Assembly (NCBI GenBank): GCA_038503035.1
Contig: JAVSML010018945.1
Span: 1 to 64,000, forward strand
Direction: 5' to 3'
Source of the DNA: Crocodylus rhombifer
Taxonomy: Eukaryota > Chordata > Crocodylia > Crocodylidae
Length of the DNA: 64,000 bases
Below are positions 46,990-59,355 of this stretch, one piece after another; position 1 is the first letter of the stretch; each line of letters starts with the position of its first letter. The position numbers and the translations under genes are program-made. Below the pieces are notes generated by a model. It had not been told where the DNA came from. It saw nothing but the letters and a program-made list of their open reading frames with translations, and made no database searches.

Positions 46990-49900
46990 CACAGATACTG
47001 GCTGAATACCAGAAAATGATCCTATTAAACAACTCCCTACCTGGGAATTGGAGGCAAGTAGCACAGCAGAGAGGCATCAGTACAAATTTCCACAATGCAA
47101 AGAAACAGGAATCTAAGTTTTAAGCACGAAATGTTCTTCTGAAAGTCAATTTAGAGTATTGACAGACTTCAGAGACTGAGGCCTTTTACCCACAAGGTAC
47201 AGCATCTGTAGCAGCAGTGCTTCAGCTCCCCTGCTGGCTACACACCTTCTTTGTGTGGGCCAACTTTTAATGCATACTAGGGCTTTAGTCTTTTTTGGTT
47301 TCTCTGTTGAAAATATCACCATGGGTACCAACAACGGTAATGATTTTTCTTCTGTGTCCCTTTCCTCACCTGCAACTAATTTCAGCTGGGCACTAAAACA
47401 ACCTTGATGATGATGAGTTGGTCTCCCCAACTTAGAACTGAGGATTTGTGTTTCTACATATTTATTAGATGAGTGGAACAATGGGAATAGCATTTGTCCA
47501 TTTATTCCAGTTGCATGGATGTGAGCAAAGAGAACTACAGTTAGGTTTTGCAGGTCTTATGTACATGATACTCCATCTGCATATAGTAAGTGGTTCATAT
47601 ACATAAGACATCTGTTTTCCTTTGAAGATGGAGCTTTCCATTTTGTCATTCTATCCTCCCAAGTTCTCTCCACTGCCAGTTTTCGTGTAGAAACTACCTC
47701 TGTGTTTTAACCTTGGAGCCAAGATGTTAGTGTTGCTCTGCTGTCACTCTTCTATGTAAGCCTCCAGTCCCTCTCTCTCTGCTCCTATCACCACAGTACC
47801 TTTACATTGGTGGTGTTTTTGTTACAAACATAGTAAACATCCTTTTCCATTTTTCCCCACTCACGGACACAGCCCTTTTCCTACCTCTGCTGCTCCCTTT
47901 ACAATTGACGCCTGGGAGTAAGTATAGCACAGTGAAGACTCTGAGTTGAACTCCTGAGTTTTACCCTCAGTTATTTATCAGACTTTTTCTGTTCCCATGG
48001 ATGACACCTTCAAGCTGGACCTCAGATTCCACCCCTTCCCTCCTAGGCCACAGGAAATGAGTGCAATAGCATTTTTTTGACTGCAACACTTGGCCTGCTT
48101 CAGCCATCAGTACTGTATCTCCTCACATACAAACACATGACAAGAGAGAGAATGCCCTTTGGCTGTAAAGGAGATAAAGGCAATATCCATAGGCTGTTGT
48201 TGCTTCAGCAGTGTTGAAAGGAATGAGATGAAACAAAATAGCCAAACAAACCACCTCCCACAAATATTTTTGCTGACTGCGCCCTCACTCCACAGCACCT
48301 GCCTCCCCTTAAAGTGAGGGGGAGAGACACTGACCTACCAACAGACACTTTTGTTCCAGTTCCCACCGCTCGGCCAAATGCACGTTCAATCTAACTAGGA
48401 AGGGAAAGCTTGTGCATAGCCCACTTGTCCCCATTATCATAGAGGCAGGATGGATGTCTGTGGATTGTAATGGAAGAAAAAATAATGGTCATAGATTGTG
48501 CAATTCCTGTTTTCCCTATGGAGTCTACAGGCTTTAATCACAATATTACCAAGCTGCCTATAGCTACTTTAGGAGATGGCATTTCTTAAACACCAAGGCA
48601 CTTCCATAAGACTGAGTACTGCAGGGACAACTGCCATTAGTGGGGGAGAGCTGAGAGAAATCTTATTTCTAGTGCATTAGGAATAAATAAGCTAGTGAAC
48701 AGGAACAGATGAAATCAGGAACAGAGCCAGGGTAGGTAACATGGTCATGAACTGTGTGACGTACACATCACAGCATGCTGCTGATTTACTGCCCTTGCAA
48801 TACCCAAGACACGGCCTTATAAATATTATGCCAACCCTGCAGCCCAAGAACCTGGCACAAGCAGCAAGGAGGAGGGGTTCCTACTTTTATATAGAAAAAT
48901 CACAGGGGTTAGGGTCATTTGTCAACAGACCAAAGGGAAGGAACAGTGAAAGGTAAAGAAACATTAACACTGTAGTAACATACACTCAGCACCTTAAATT
49001 CCACCCACACACCTCTGGAGGTATCCCCAAATAAGCCTTTAGTCCCTAAGGAACTCAAATGGCAGCCCACAGCACCCCCAAAGTCTAAATCCAGCTCCTT
49101 TAATCCACAATCCTGGATGACCAAACCAGTGGGATCTCCAACTCCACTGTGTACTCCCTTGTGCAGGGCTGACCAGCTGCCATGTGTATGCTGCTCTCTC
49201 TTCCCTTTACTCCAACCTCAAGCTTCCTCTTCCTTTATCCCTTGCTTCCTCCCTGCCCACCCACAACAGTTTCTATGAGATGCAGGCCAAATTAACAGTC
49301 AACGCATCTCTGCAGACTACCCCCTGGCTCCTTCTGCTCTTACTCACATTGCAGTGACATTACAATATGCTATTCAGTTTGATCGATCAGGCCCGATCCA
49401 GCCAAACAAAAAAAGTAATTCCCCAAGGAAGGGGAAGTTAAACAAAATATTTCTCTGAAATAAATGATTCTCCCAAGAAAATTTTTCCAAGAACAGAAGC
49501 AAAGGAAAAAAGTCAACCCAAAAGACTGGCCAATCCTGGGAAAAGCAGTTGCTGTTGCAAGCAGCTGCTGCCAGAGTCCTCTGTCTGAAATGATCCAGCA
49601 CTGGATTCTGTTCAGTGTAAAAGCAGGGCAACCCCTTTCAACTCATCATTACTGACAAGAGAAGAGTTAATTGTTGTCAGATCCCCAGTGTTTGTCTCCC
49701 TGTGATCAGGCAAACATACTGGAATGGCTTCAGGGAGAAAGTTACCGAACACAACAAGTGATATCCACAGGCTTTACTGACACTAAGCTTACTGAGACAC
49801 TGACTTTTAAAGAAGCTAGCCAAGGAGAACAGAAAATTTGCCTATACTGAGTTCTGCACTACTGCACCCAGACTGCTTCCAACAGCTCTGATCTAGTTTA

Positions 49901-50098
49901 AAAAAATGTAGAAACACAAATCCAGTCCTAAACTGGAGAGGGTGGGGCAACAAATCATATTCTAGAGCAGTGATGCTCGAGCAGGTTGCTGCAAAATCCT
50001 TTGAAGTTTGCCAAGAAGTATGAGAAGATAACTTCCAGCTCAAGCATGCTCCTACTTGACTAATCTGCCACAGACAGACTCCTCTGCAAGGAGGTAAA
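46990..50098. other. No gene seen; intergenic
   Basis: No recognisable exon or named repeat. All open frames are short and without domain signatures. Confidence 0.4.
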
Positions 50099-50233
50099 TT
50101 TAGTAGTAACTAAAGAGTGATGTCATCCACAGGAAGTGGTCAGTTGACCATTTTGGGTCGGGGTTAGTTGTTACAATAAAGACTTAATGAGAACAAGGAG
50201 TCTCCCTGCATCCTCCTAAGATCCAGAATAACA
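50099..50233 (+). repeat. 5' LTR of the gypsy element
   Basis: Begins TTTAGTAGTAA (TG mutated to TT) and ends AATAACA. Contains AATAAA at about 50,175. Lacks about 17 bases near its start that are present in the 3' LTR. Confidence 0.85.
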
Positions 50234-50294
50234 CCTGGTGTCAGAAGTGGTAAATCATGCCATCAATAGGAAATTGAACAGGTGATTCCCAAAT

Positions 50295-50930
50295 GATGGA
50301 TCTAACTCTAGCAGCAGTTGAATCCAGCACAGGGCAGAGCTGGGAGCCTCTACCTGAAGCAGAGCCCAGTACAGTGCTGAGGCTGGTTACAGACACCATG
50401 CTGGCATTCAAAGTTGCATCACCAGAACAGTTTAATTTCCAATCCCCTGGAATGTAGCATTTTAATCACTTTAGGGAAGTGCTGGGTCTGGACCAACAGT
50501 CAGAAGCTTACCCAGTGAGTACTCTTAGCCACCCTGGGTGATCAGGAGGATGAAATTCTGCTGTCACTACCTCTTACAAATGCAGAGAAAAAGCAATATG
50601 CTGCAGTGATAAAAGCATTAACTGATCATTTTCTGGGCAAAAGAAATGTCATTTATGAATGAACTAGATAGTCTCTGGAAACAGGAACCTTCAAAATCTG
50701 TAGACAGATTCATTGCATCTTTGTATACAATGGCTGAATCCTGCCAATATGGGGAGCTTAAATAAGAGCTAATTAAGGACCACTTAGTTGTGGGGCTTCA
50801 TTATACAGAGCTCTCACTAAGATTACAGTTGGACCCTGATTTAATGCTCCAGAAGACTATCACACAGGCTCGCTAATCAGAGCTAGTTCAACAGCAACAG
50901 AGAGAAATCAGGATTCTCAGTCCTGTCAGG
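50295..50930 (+). pseudogene. gag remnant of the gypsy element
   Basis: Broken frames starting near ATG 50,295 contain a capsid-like segment (SLWKQEPSKSVDRFIASLY, about 50,672-50,728) followed by a helix-rich stretch. Several stop codons interrupt it. No zinc-knuckle and no protease motif is found before reverse transcriptase begins at about 50,930. The 3' part of gag and all of the protease therefore appear to be deleted. Confidence 0.65.
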
Positions 50931-50932
50931 CA

Positions 50933-51640
50933 ATGGGAGTAATTACAAGAATTGAAGAACCTACTCTTTGGTGCTCTGGGATGGTGGCTGTGCCAAAACC
51001 CAATGGTAAGATTAGGATATGTGTTGACCTCACACAGCTGAACAAGTATATGTGCAGAGAAAGACATATTCTTCCTTCTGTGGAACACACGTTGGCTCAA
51101 CTTGCAGAAGCCAAAGTTTTCACAAAATTGGATGGTCGGGCAGGGTTCTGGCAGATTCCTCTAGCAATTGAATCATCCAAGCTAACAACTTTTATTACTC
51201 CATTTGGATGCTACTGGGTTAAACAGCTACCTTTCAGAATCTCATCAGCTCCTGAATTCTTTCAGTTTTGAATGTCATAGATATTAGATGGCCTGGCAGG
51301 TGCCCTTTGCCATGCTGATGATAGCTTGATTTTTTGGGACCACCAAGGCACAACATGATGCGAGAGTGGATGCAACACTCAGGAAACTCCAAGAAGCTAG
51401 AGTTATACTTAATGAAAAGTGCATCTTTGCTACTTCGCAGCTTAAGTTTGTGGGACATTGGATTACATCACACAGAATCCAACCAGATCCATCAAAAGTT
51501 GCAGCCATCAAGGAGGTCCCAGAACCCAAAGATAACCCCAAATGATGCAGATTTTTAGGCATGGCCATATACTTGGGATGTTTTGTGCCAAACTTGGCAA
51601 CAATAACAAAGCCTTTAAGAGACCTCTTAAGTGACAAGAA
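50933..51640 (+). pseudogene. Reverse transcriptase domain remnant (Ty3/gypsy)
   Basis: The first 112 codons are open and carry core RT motifs: VPKPNGKIRICVDLTQLN, ILPSVEHTLAQL, FTKLDGRAGFWQIPL (first catalytic Asp) and ITPFGCYWVKQLPF. A stop follows at 51,269-51,271. The second catalytic motif persists as HADD at about 51,315 in a shifted context, with the connection domain in other frames (KIxPN/PKD region near 51,520-51,550). Not functional. Confidence 0.85.
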
Positions 51641-52110
51641 CATATGGCTCAGCAGTCAGCCTTCAACAAGATCAAATCTATACTCAGTTCCTCCCTGATA
51701 CTGGCCCAATATGATCCAACATGGGAAACTCATATTGCAGCAGACACTTCATCATATGGGCTTGGAGGAGCATTACAACAATGTCAGGAAGCAGGCCACT
51801 GGGCCCCTATTGCTTTTGTGTTAAGTGCCTGCTCCACCTGAAACTCGATATGCACAAATAAAAAAAAAAGGAAGCACTAGCAGTTACATGGACATGTGAG
51901 CAACTCAGAAATGTCCTTGTGGGCCTGACTTTTACTTTACAAACTGATCACAAGCAACTTGTGTCTCTGTTAGGAGACAAACCTCTCAATGAATTTCCAT
52001 CACGAATTCACAGATTTCACCTCAGAATGCTGAAATTCATCTACAATATAGTATACATCCCTGGAAAAGAGCTATAAACAGCTGATACTCTTTCTAGGGC
52101 ACCATTACGG
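51641..52110 (+). pseudogene. RNase H domain remnant (Ty3/gypsy)
   Basis: A 65-codon frame contains ILAQYDPTWETHIAADTSSYGLGGAL, an RNase H start with its first catalytic Asp. Further on are QTDHKQLVSLL (about 51,943) and YIPGKEL followed by a stop and TADTLSR, the conserved end of the domain. Interrupted by stops and an A-run indel near 51,860. Confidence 0.85.
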
Positions 52111-52379
52111 ACTCCACTGTCTCCAAAAGAACTCCACCAGGAGAGAGATATTGCTGTTTATGTTATTGCAGATGGGATAGCCATATCTGCTTCACTACAA
52201 ATGAGAAGTCCGGAAGCTCAAGAAGCTGATTCCTCTTGCCAAAAGATAAAGAAATACTGCTTGGAAGGATTGCCTCAAGTAAAATTCAAGGACTGTGAAC
52301 TGGCAAAGTACCAACAAGAGAGACTCAATCTCCAAGTTGTCAGAGACTTAGGTTCCACAACACTGATACCTTGAACACT

Positions 52380-53250
52380 ACACCAGGAACTCCTAGGGAA
52401 GATTCATGATGCTCACCAGGACATTACAAAATGGCAAGCCAGGGCTTGCCAGACAGGTTGGTGGCCCTTCACCTGTGATGACATATACAACTGGGTGGCC
52501 AGTTGTAAGGTTTGCACTCAACACTGACCAGTCCCTGTGCAGCCATGTCTTATGACTGATTTACCAGATCATCTGTGGCAGATGTTGGGAGCTGATTTAT
52601 TCACCTGGAAGGGTTTTGTTTCTATCATTGCTACTGATTATTATTTCTGTTAGTTGGAGATGGTACAAGTAGAGCACCACAACAGATAGACTTATAATGG
52701 CATTGAAGAGTATATTTGCATGCCATGGCATACCTTCAGTTTTAAGAACTGATAATGGCCCACAATTTTCTGGAGCCATTTTTAAGCAGTTTGCAGCCCA
52801 GTATGACATACAGCATGTCACCAGCAATCCACATTGCCCCTGTAGTAATGAAGAAATAGAACGTGTGGTGTGCACTGTGAAGAATTTGCTCCCGAAGAAT
52901 GAAGAGTGCTAAGACACAGCTCAATGCCACTGGAGCATGGATGGAGTCCAGCTGAGTTGCTGATGAGTCACTGACTCCATACAACCCTCCCAAGTATGAT
53001 TAATGACTTGGTTCCAAAACTTGTTGATCCACAGGAATTTTGTGAGAAAGACAAAGAGATAAAGGACCATCAGAGATGGAACTATGATGCCAGGCATGCT
53101 TTAAGACACGTACCTGCTTTTTCACCCCAGCAGAAAGTTTGGATTCCAGATCCAGGGGCCCAAGACACCATCCAGGCGAGGGCAGATACTCCTCATTCAT
53201 ACTGGGTGGAGGCGCCTAGGGGTCTCCTCTGTAGGAATCGATAACCTCTG
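52380..53250 (+). pseudogene. Integrase domain remnant (Ty3/gypsy)
   Basis: An HHCC-type zinc-binding segment (HDAH ... CKVCTQH, about 52,407-52,527) is followed by a DDE core. RTDNGPQFSG holds the second catalytic Asp (about 52,742) and the NEEIERVV segment the Glu region. The C-terminal part continues to about 53,244. Several stops interrupt the frames. Confidence 0.85.
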
Positions 53251-53421
53251 TGTCAAATCCCACCTGTTTACCACACTAGGTCTGGACATGCCTCAGTTTC
53301 ACCAAAGAGATTAGATCTGTGAATTAGTTTGGTCTAAATGAATACTTACCAATGTTTCTGTTTTGTTTAGGCTTCTTTTGTAATTTAAATGTGTATCAAG
53401 TTTTCCTCTGAGAAAGGGGGA

Positions 53422-53574
53422 TGTAGTAGTAAGGGTTAACTCCATTACTAAAAAAAGTGATGTCATCCACAGGAATTGGTCCGTTGACCATTTTGGATCA
53501 GGGCCTCGTTGTTACAATAACGGCTTAATGAGATCAAGGAGTACCCCTGCCTCTTCCTAAGATCAAGAATAACA
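53422..53574 (+). repeat. 3' LTR of the gypsy element
   Basis: Begins TGTAGTAGTAAGGG just after the polypurine tract and ends AAGAATAACA. Matches the 5' LTR across GTGATGTCATCCACAGGAA, GTTGACCATTTTGG and TTGTTACAATAA. Confidence 0.85.
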
Positions 53575-53637
53575 CAACAAGCGCTGTAATATATAAATTA
53601 GACTGTTGTGAATTGATGGGCATCAATTTCAAAAGTC

Positions 53638-53685
53638 TATGGAAGGGTACCTTGAGGCCAGTGAGATTGAGAACTACTATACTAG
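53638..53685 (-). repeat. hAT-like MITE, family C terminal fragment
   Basis: GGGTACCTTGAGGCCAGTGA, GATTGAGAACTACTAT is the reverse complement of the family C terminus (TTCTCAATC...CTCAAGGTACC). Only one end is present. Confidence 0.5.
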
Positions 53686-53740
53686 AGGTACCTTGGGTAG
53701 CTATAATCTCTAAACCCAAACCCTTAAAAAAGTAATAGTA

Positions 53741-54190
53741 AAGAATGCACCCGAGGGTGCTGAGGGAGTTGGCTGATGTGATTTCAGAGCATCTGGCCAT
53801 CATCTTTGAAAACTCATGGCAATTGGGAGAGGTCCTGGATGATTGGAAAAAGAAGTGCCCATTTTTAAGAAAGAGAATATGGAGGATCTGGGGAACTAAA
53901 GACCAGTCAACCTCACCTCAGTCCCTGGAAAAATCACAGCGCAGGTCCTCAAGGAATCCATTTCTAAGCATTTGGAGAAGATAATTAGGAACAATCAGCA
54001 TGGATTCACCAAGGTCAAGCTATGCCTGAACAACCTGATTGCTTTCTAAGATGAGATGACTGACTCTGTGGCTGTGGGAAGAGCAGTAAACGTGATATAC
54101 CTTGACTTTAGCAAGGCTTTTGATATGTGCTCCCACAATATTCTTGCAAGCAAGCTAAGGAAGTACAGGTTGGATGAATGGTCTGTAAGG
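53741..54190 (+). mobile_element. CR1 LINE ORF2 fragment (reverse transcriptase)
   Basis: Translation gives [20 protein letters not shown], a [11 protein letters not shown] segment, KEDLGNYRPVSLTS-like sequence in shifted frames, [16 protein letters not shown], and VIYLDFSKAFD (about 54,097-54,129), the CR1 RT palm. Frameshifts and stops break it. Truncated at both ends. CR1 is the dominant LINE of turtles, crocodilians and birds. Confidence 0.88.
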
Positions 54191-57100
54191 TGTTACAGGT
54201 ACAAAGCATTCAGTGCTTGAGTTGTATCTGTAACACGGAACATGAGCCTCTACACAGCACAAATGGCTCTTCCAAGAGCTACTTAAGAGGACAACTGCTT
54301 TGGCAAATGGGAGGGGAAGGCTAGCAATTCATAGCTACCAGTCACCCACTGTTTAACTCAGCATTTTATTGAGGTTACTCCCAATTTTCCTCCACTCAGG
54401 GAAGATGTTAAACTAGAATTCCTGCTTCATGAAAGACTTATAGTCAGGCAAGTTGTCTGGTAGAGCAAACTTTACAGGTTCTCCTCTGTAGCCCACAAGA
54501 CCCACCATTTGCTCATATGCTAATTTGTCACTAGGCTCCTACCCAATCTCATTCGCACATGCTATTGGAATGATGCTTCTTGCTGGAATATCACTTCTTT
54601 TCCAATGCATTTAATGTCTTCACTGCACAGGGTAACTTGGAAGAGAGACAAAGACCAGTACTGGAACTAGAGACCCTGTTAGAATTCTAAAACTGACCCC
54701 CAACCATGTTTAAAAGGAAGTGCAGAGTGCTCCTACTATGATGTGTGAAGTTGTTCTGGTGCAAAGTGTGCATCCATAGCTTCTGATTAGCAGATTCCAC
54801 AAAAAAGAGGCATACCAAAAGTGATCAACATTGCAAATGCTGGCTTTCTGTTGGTGCAAAAAAGAAGCACTGTAATTTATCCACAGCATGAAAAAAGAAC
54901 AACCTTCTTTTCCACTGTCTTGGCAGAGATTTCAGGATCAGAAAGGCATACCACCCCAAATGAACAGCCAGCCCCATGGGCAAGGAAAACAAAGGAGGTC
55001 CACAGACAATATAGCAGCAAAGATGCAACAGAGAAAAAAAGAAAAAGGAATGCAGGGAGATCCAGGAGGAAGGGGAACAGGGAGAGATGGAGAATGCCCT
55101 ACCAGGAGAGATCTGATAGGGAGCAGGACCATATACTTATAGGATGTCCTAGTCACCATGATTCTCAATTGGTCCCAGCATTTATATACTTCTTGCCCAC
55201 ATAGTTTTGAAGCAGTACCTGTTCCTCCAGCCTCTCCAGTGGGCTATGCCTTGCTACATATAATGCAGAGATTTCTAAACTTTCAGAGTTACTTAGGCAA
55301 TAGAGTAGTTTAGGAACAGGGTTGGAGGTGCCAGACAAAGTCTACATGCTCAGCCCTGTGGAGACCTGTACAGCACATGGGTGGGGGGGAGGAGAGCCAG
55401 GAAAAAGGCTTCAGGCAACTAGTCCTACAAGTATGTCTGTTTCCAGGTTTCCGTGAAGTATTGCCAATTTGGGGGTTTTGTTGAACCTTAGTTAAGGCTA
55501 CTAGTTGCACATTGCCCCCTACTTCAAGAACCCCAGACATCAGGAATAAGTTTGGAATGGATAGGACAGACAGTTGGTCAACCTACAAAGCCTTTTGTTT
55601 CCTTTGAACTAGAACTTACTTTTATGTCTGAAATTGGTTGTTGTCATGGTATGTGCAAAGAAATAAACATCTAAATTTATGCAGAAAAGTGATTTTATTA
55701 AAGCATCAAGAACACAGCATATGGAAACCAAATTACCTGGCACCCCAGGGTTCAAAACTCATAAACACAAAGATTTAAACAAAAATTTAGTGCAAGAAGC
55801 AAAGCCTTGGAAATCTGAACATCAAGATGAAAAAGCCTGTAGTTAATGACGAGCAAAAATTCATAGAGAATAGGCAGTCCCAAAGTGATTACAGCAACCC
55901 CCACCCCTGCATTTTGAAATAATAGCTCATCGGCTACTATAGTTTATAATGTGAAATTACAATGGGAAAGAAGAAAAATACACCCAGTTCCTTATTCACT
56001 TTGAAAACACAACAAAGCAGATTGAAGAGAAGGAACATAGCAGGTTCTCTGATTAAATCTACTCAAGCAAGAAGCATGCATATTTCCAGTGAATTACTCA
56101 TCAGTGCCATTCTATCTGGCCAGGATTGGACACATACTGCAATCTCATTATATCCCTTGCCTCCCTCTGTACCACCTGAGAGTGTCAGTGTTGATGGGTG
56201 CACTTTCTGGCTGTGTGAACAGGTCCAAGCAAACCATCAGTGTCAGGTCCATCTAAAACACTTACCTTTAGCCTCCAGATGTCATGTGGAGCACAGCAGG
56301 CCACAATCATATGCACAGCACTTGTGACATAATGTCATCCAAACACTTTGTTGACGGCACCATTTTGCTTTCAGCCTATGAAATGCACACTCCATCCCCA
56401 CCCTGCCACAGCTAAGTGTGTAACTACATTTTCTTTTCCCAGTTATTTGGGACCAGGGTACAGTTTCTTAGGCTGCAACAGGAAAGGCCAGGCAGCATCC
56501 TTCAAAACTACAGTGGGCACCAACAAGCCCACTGACAATCTCAGCCAGAGGGAAGAGGGTCCCAGTTTCTCAGTCGGAGGTCTAGTTAGTAATTTGGCAT
56601 TGTATGCCTTTTGTGTACTTCTTGCACTGGTGTTCATAAACCTGCTGCTGTATGCACCAAGCTCTGCAGAACCAGGGAATAGTACCCCTTTCCAGTTAAT
56701 ATTTGCTTCCTCCCGCCAGAGGCCAGACTATAAGAACATGTGCTTTAACAAGGGCCCCTGCACACTTTGGTAACCCCATTCCCTGCAAACCAGCTATTAT
56801 TGCAGAGACATTCTATAAGCCCACTACCTATGTTTAGGCTACAGTAACAACCAGTAGCATCACGATGGGTAGGTGAGCGGGGCCTAAGCCCTGGACATTG
56901 CCAAAGGTAGGGAGGTGCCTCACCCTTCCATCCCCTACATCTCCTCCTCCATCCCCAGCAACAGGCAGCAGCAGCACAGGACTGTGCATCAGTGAATGAA
57001 GGGTACTGTGGGGAATAGAGCTTTGCTGGACATCGGCAGAAGTAGAGCCACCAAAAACAATAGGGGGTTTTTGTCCATTCAACATGGGTATCTGCAGCAC

Positions 57101-57956
57101 AGAAATGAGGGGACATCTCCCATCAGTAGCCCCAAATCCCCCTGTTGTTGGAGCCTGTAGAGCTAGAGCCCTACAAAGAAGTAGAGGGGGGTGAAGGAGG
57201 GTGCAGGGGGTTGACACTGCCCTGGGTGCAGTCCTGGCTAGTTATGTCTCTGGTAACAACCACACCATAAACCTTCACCACCAAGCTGACAGTTGGCTTG
57301 CCAGCACTGAACCTGTTAAGATGCATACCCACAGACTAGAGCAGGCAGGATCCCACAAGCAGTAGCAACCAAGTTCTGCACTTGTGTGGGCCCTCAGTTG
57401 AGTGCTAAGGCACTGGAGGGTGCTGTTGGAAACTAGCATGTGAGTGGTCAGCTCTAGTGGTTAAGGCCCAGGTCAGGAGCCAGAGCCAGTCAGAGCCATA
57501 GTCAAACCTCGGGAGACATGCCAGAGCCAGGAAATAGTATCAGGAACAAAAGTCAAGAGTTATGAACCCATGTCAGAGCCACAAATCTAAGGCCAAAGCC
57601 AGAGGTCATGAGCTAGGGATGGAATTGAGAAGTAGACAAATGCAGGAAGAAAGATAGGATCTAGGCCACATATAAGGAGCTGGGGGAAAGCAGGAACAGG
57701 AAGACTTAGAAATTGTCAGAGAATCAACAACAGCTGTAGCCTATGACGCTTAAGTGCCCAATGCCCAGGGGCTCCTCTCAAATTTCAGAAGGGGTAAAAG
57801 CCCTTAACCCTGAAGCTCAGTGAACATCTACTTCATCATGTGTGAATTCAGGAGCCACAACTGCTCATCTCAGATCTGCAATATGGTATGATTCAATCAT
57901 ACTGTGCTACTTCTCCAATATCAAAAGTACTGACATACGCATGGCAACCACCCAGC
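54191..57956. other. No confident gene; intergenic
   Basis: The only frame with any interest is 56,348-56,773 (see findings). The rest shows no named repeat or exon. Confidence 0.4.
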
Positions 57957-58793
57957 AATTACACGTGGGGATGGGCAAAATACAGCCCGGGGGCCGGATC
58001 TGGCCCTCCACTTTCATCCGGGCCACAGAGCCCCCCAACAAATTGTGCCCTGCCGAGCCCTTCTGCCCACAAGGGTGGGAGCAAGGCACCCACATGTACA
58101 CTTGCCCCCCAAACATACCCTATTGCCTTGCTCTCACCTTCAGGGGTGGGAGGCGGGGGCCTGCCTGGCCAACATGCAGCTTCTGGGTGGGTCTGCTGCT
58201 GCTGCTGCTGCAACCCGCAGGGACCTGCTCTGCTCCCCCTGTCTCCTGCTGGCTCTGGGCAGCAGGTAGGGAAACAGCAGGAGCTGGGCTGCAGCTGGGA
58301 GGGAGCCTGGACTGTGGGGCCGGGACTGGCAGCAGCATGGAGCCCGCATTCATGGGAACAGGGGGCAGCGCGGAGCGGAGGTGGGCAGCATGTAGGTGTG
58401 AGAGAGAGTGGGGAGGGTGTGTGGACCCTCCCACACTCCCCCATAGCACACAGCCCTGGCAGGTGGTGGCAGCATTAGCAGCAGCAGGTGGGGCGCTCAG
58501 AGCACAGGTGCCCAGCGGGACAGGGCTCCAGCCAGTGCTGCACGTCTCCTGGGCTGTCTGTATTGCCAGGGCTCCCTGCCACTCACGCACAGCCAATGCA
58601 CTTGCAGCACGGCACACGAGGAAAGCCCCACATGCTGGAGCCAGCTGCCTTCCCACCCACTCTGCTAGGGGAAGGTAGTTTGGGCTTCTCCCCCCTGCAG
58701 CACAGCCCACCCTCTGCCCCCACAACCCCCCACATATACACAATCCCCACATCCTACTACACCTCCCCCATACATACTTACCCCCCCCCACGT

Positions 58794-58794
<1 letters not shown>

Positions 58795-58832
<38 letters not shown>
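58795..58832. repeat. (CA)n microsatellite
   Basis: About 19 uninterrupted CA units. Confidence 0.95.
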
Positions 58833-58839
<7 letters not shown>

Positions 58840-59275
58840 CTGGGCGGTACTCTGAGAGGTACCCCCTCTCCAATTGAAGGGATCAAAGCAGGTGCACAAG
58901 TGCTGTGGGAGGTGTAGGGACTCTCCTCCCCCTATAGAGCAGAGCCAGACCACCAATGGGGACTTAGCCATATACCTTTTAATACTGGGAACATAACAGG
59001 CATAAATCAGAAGGCATAGTGGACACTACAATGCCCCAAGGGGGCAGGATTCAACAAAGGTTAAACACTTACAATTACTGACAAAACAGGGTTAACAAAA
59101 TATAAAACACAAACAGCAGAACAAACAATATGGGTTGGTGAACTATACAAAGGCACAAAATGCAAAATGTCAAATGACAAGGAAATATAGGACCTTGGTA
59201 CCTGGAGGGGGAGAAAGGGGGGAAAACACAATGGCCCCTTTCCACTGCAAGATTGGCTTCTTGCTAGCCCACTCA

Positions 59276-59355
59276 TGCCAGCTAGGACTTGAACCCAGAT
59301 TGCCCATGTAATAGGGAGATGTGATAGGCAGGAACACTACCACGCAGCCACTGGT
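59276..59355 (-). repeat. tRNA-derived SINE or tRNA pseudogene, minus strand
   Basis: On the minus strand an A box (TGGCTGCGTGGTAGTG, 59,350-59,335) is followed about 40 bases later by a consensus B box (GGTTCAAGTCC, 59,295-59,285). That is the internal RNA polymerase III promoter layout. The stem pairing is too poor for a functional tRNA, and a SINE body or tail was not defined. Confidence 0.55.

Larger units (their letters stand above)
50099..53574 (+). mobile_element. Degenerate Ty3/gypsy LTR retrotransposon, complete boundaries
   Basis: Two short LTRs (50,099-50,233 and 53,422-53,574) flank remnants of gag, reverse transcriptase, RNase H and integrase in the canonical Ty3/gypsy order (RT-RH-IN). 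A primer-binding-site-like TGGTGTCAGAAGTGG directly follows the 5' LTR, and a polypurine tract (GAGAAAGGGGGA, 53,410-53,421) directly precedes the 3' LTR. The two LTRs differ at roughly 15% of positions by eye, so the insertion is old. Stops and frameshifts break every domain. Host flanks show no clear target duplication. Confidence 0.9.

Noticed and set aside
54821..55204. 127-codon lysine/arginine-rich frame
   Set aside because: No domain, no codon-bias signal, and opposing frames of similar length; treated as chance.
58120..58971. 283-codon minus-strand and 278-codon plus-strand frames
   Set aside because: Both run through microsatellites (CTG, CA) inside a hAT-like element and overlap each other; composition explains them.
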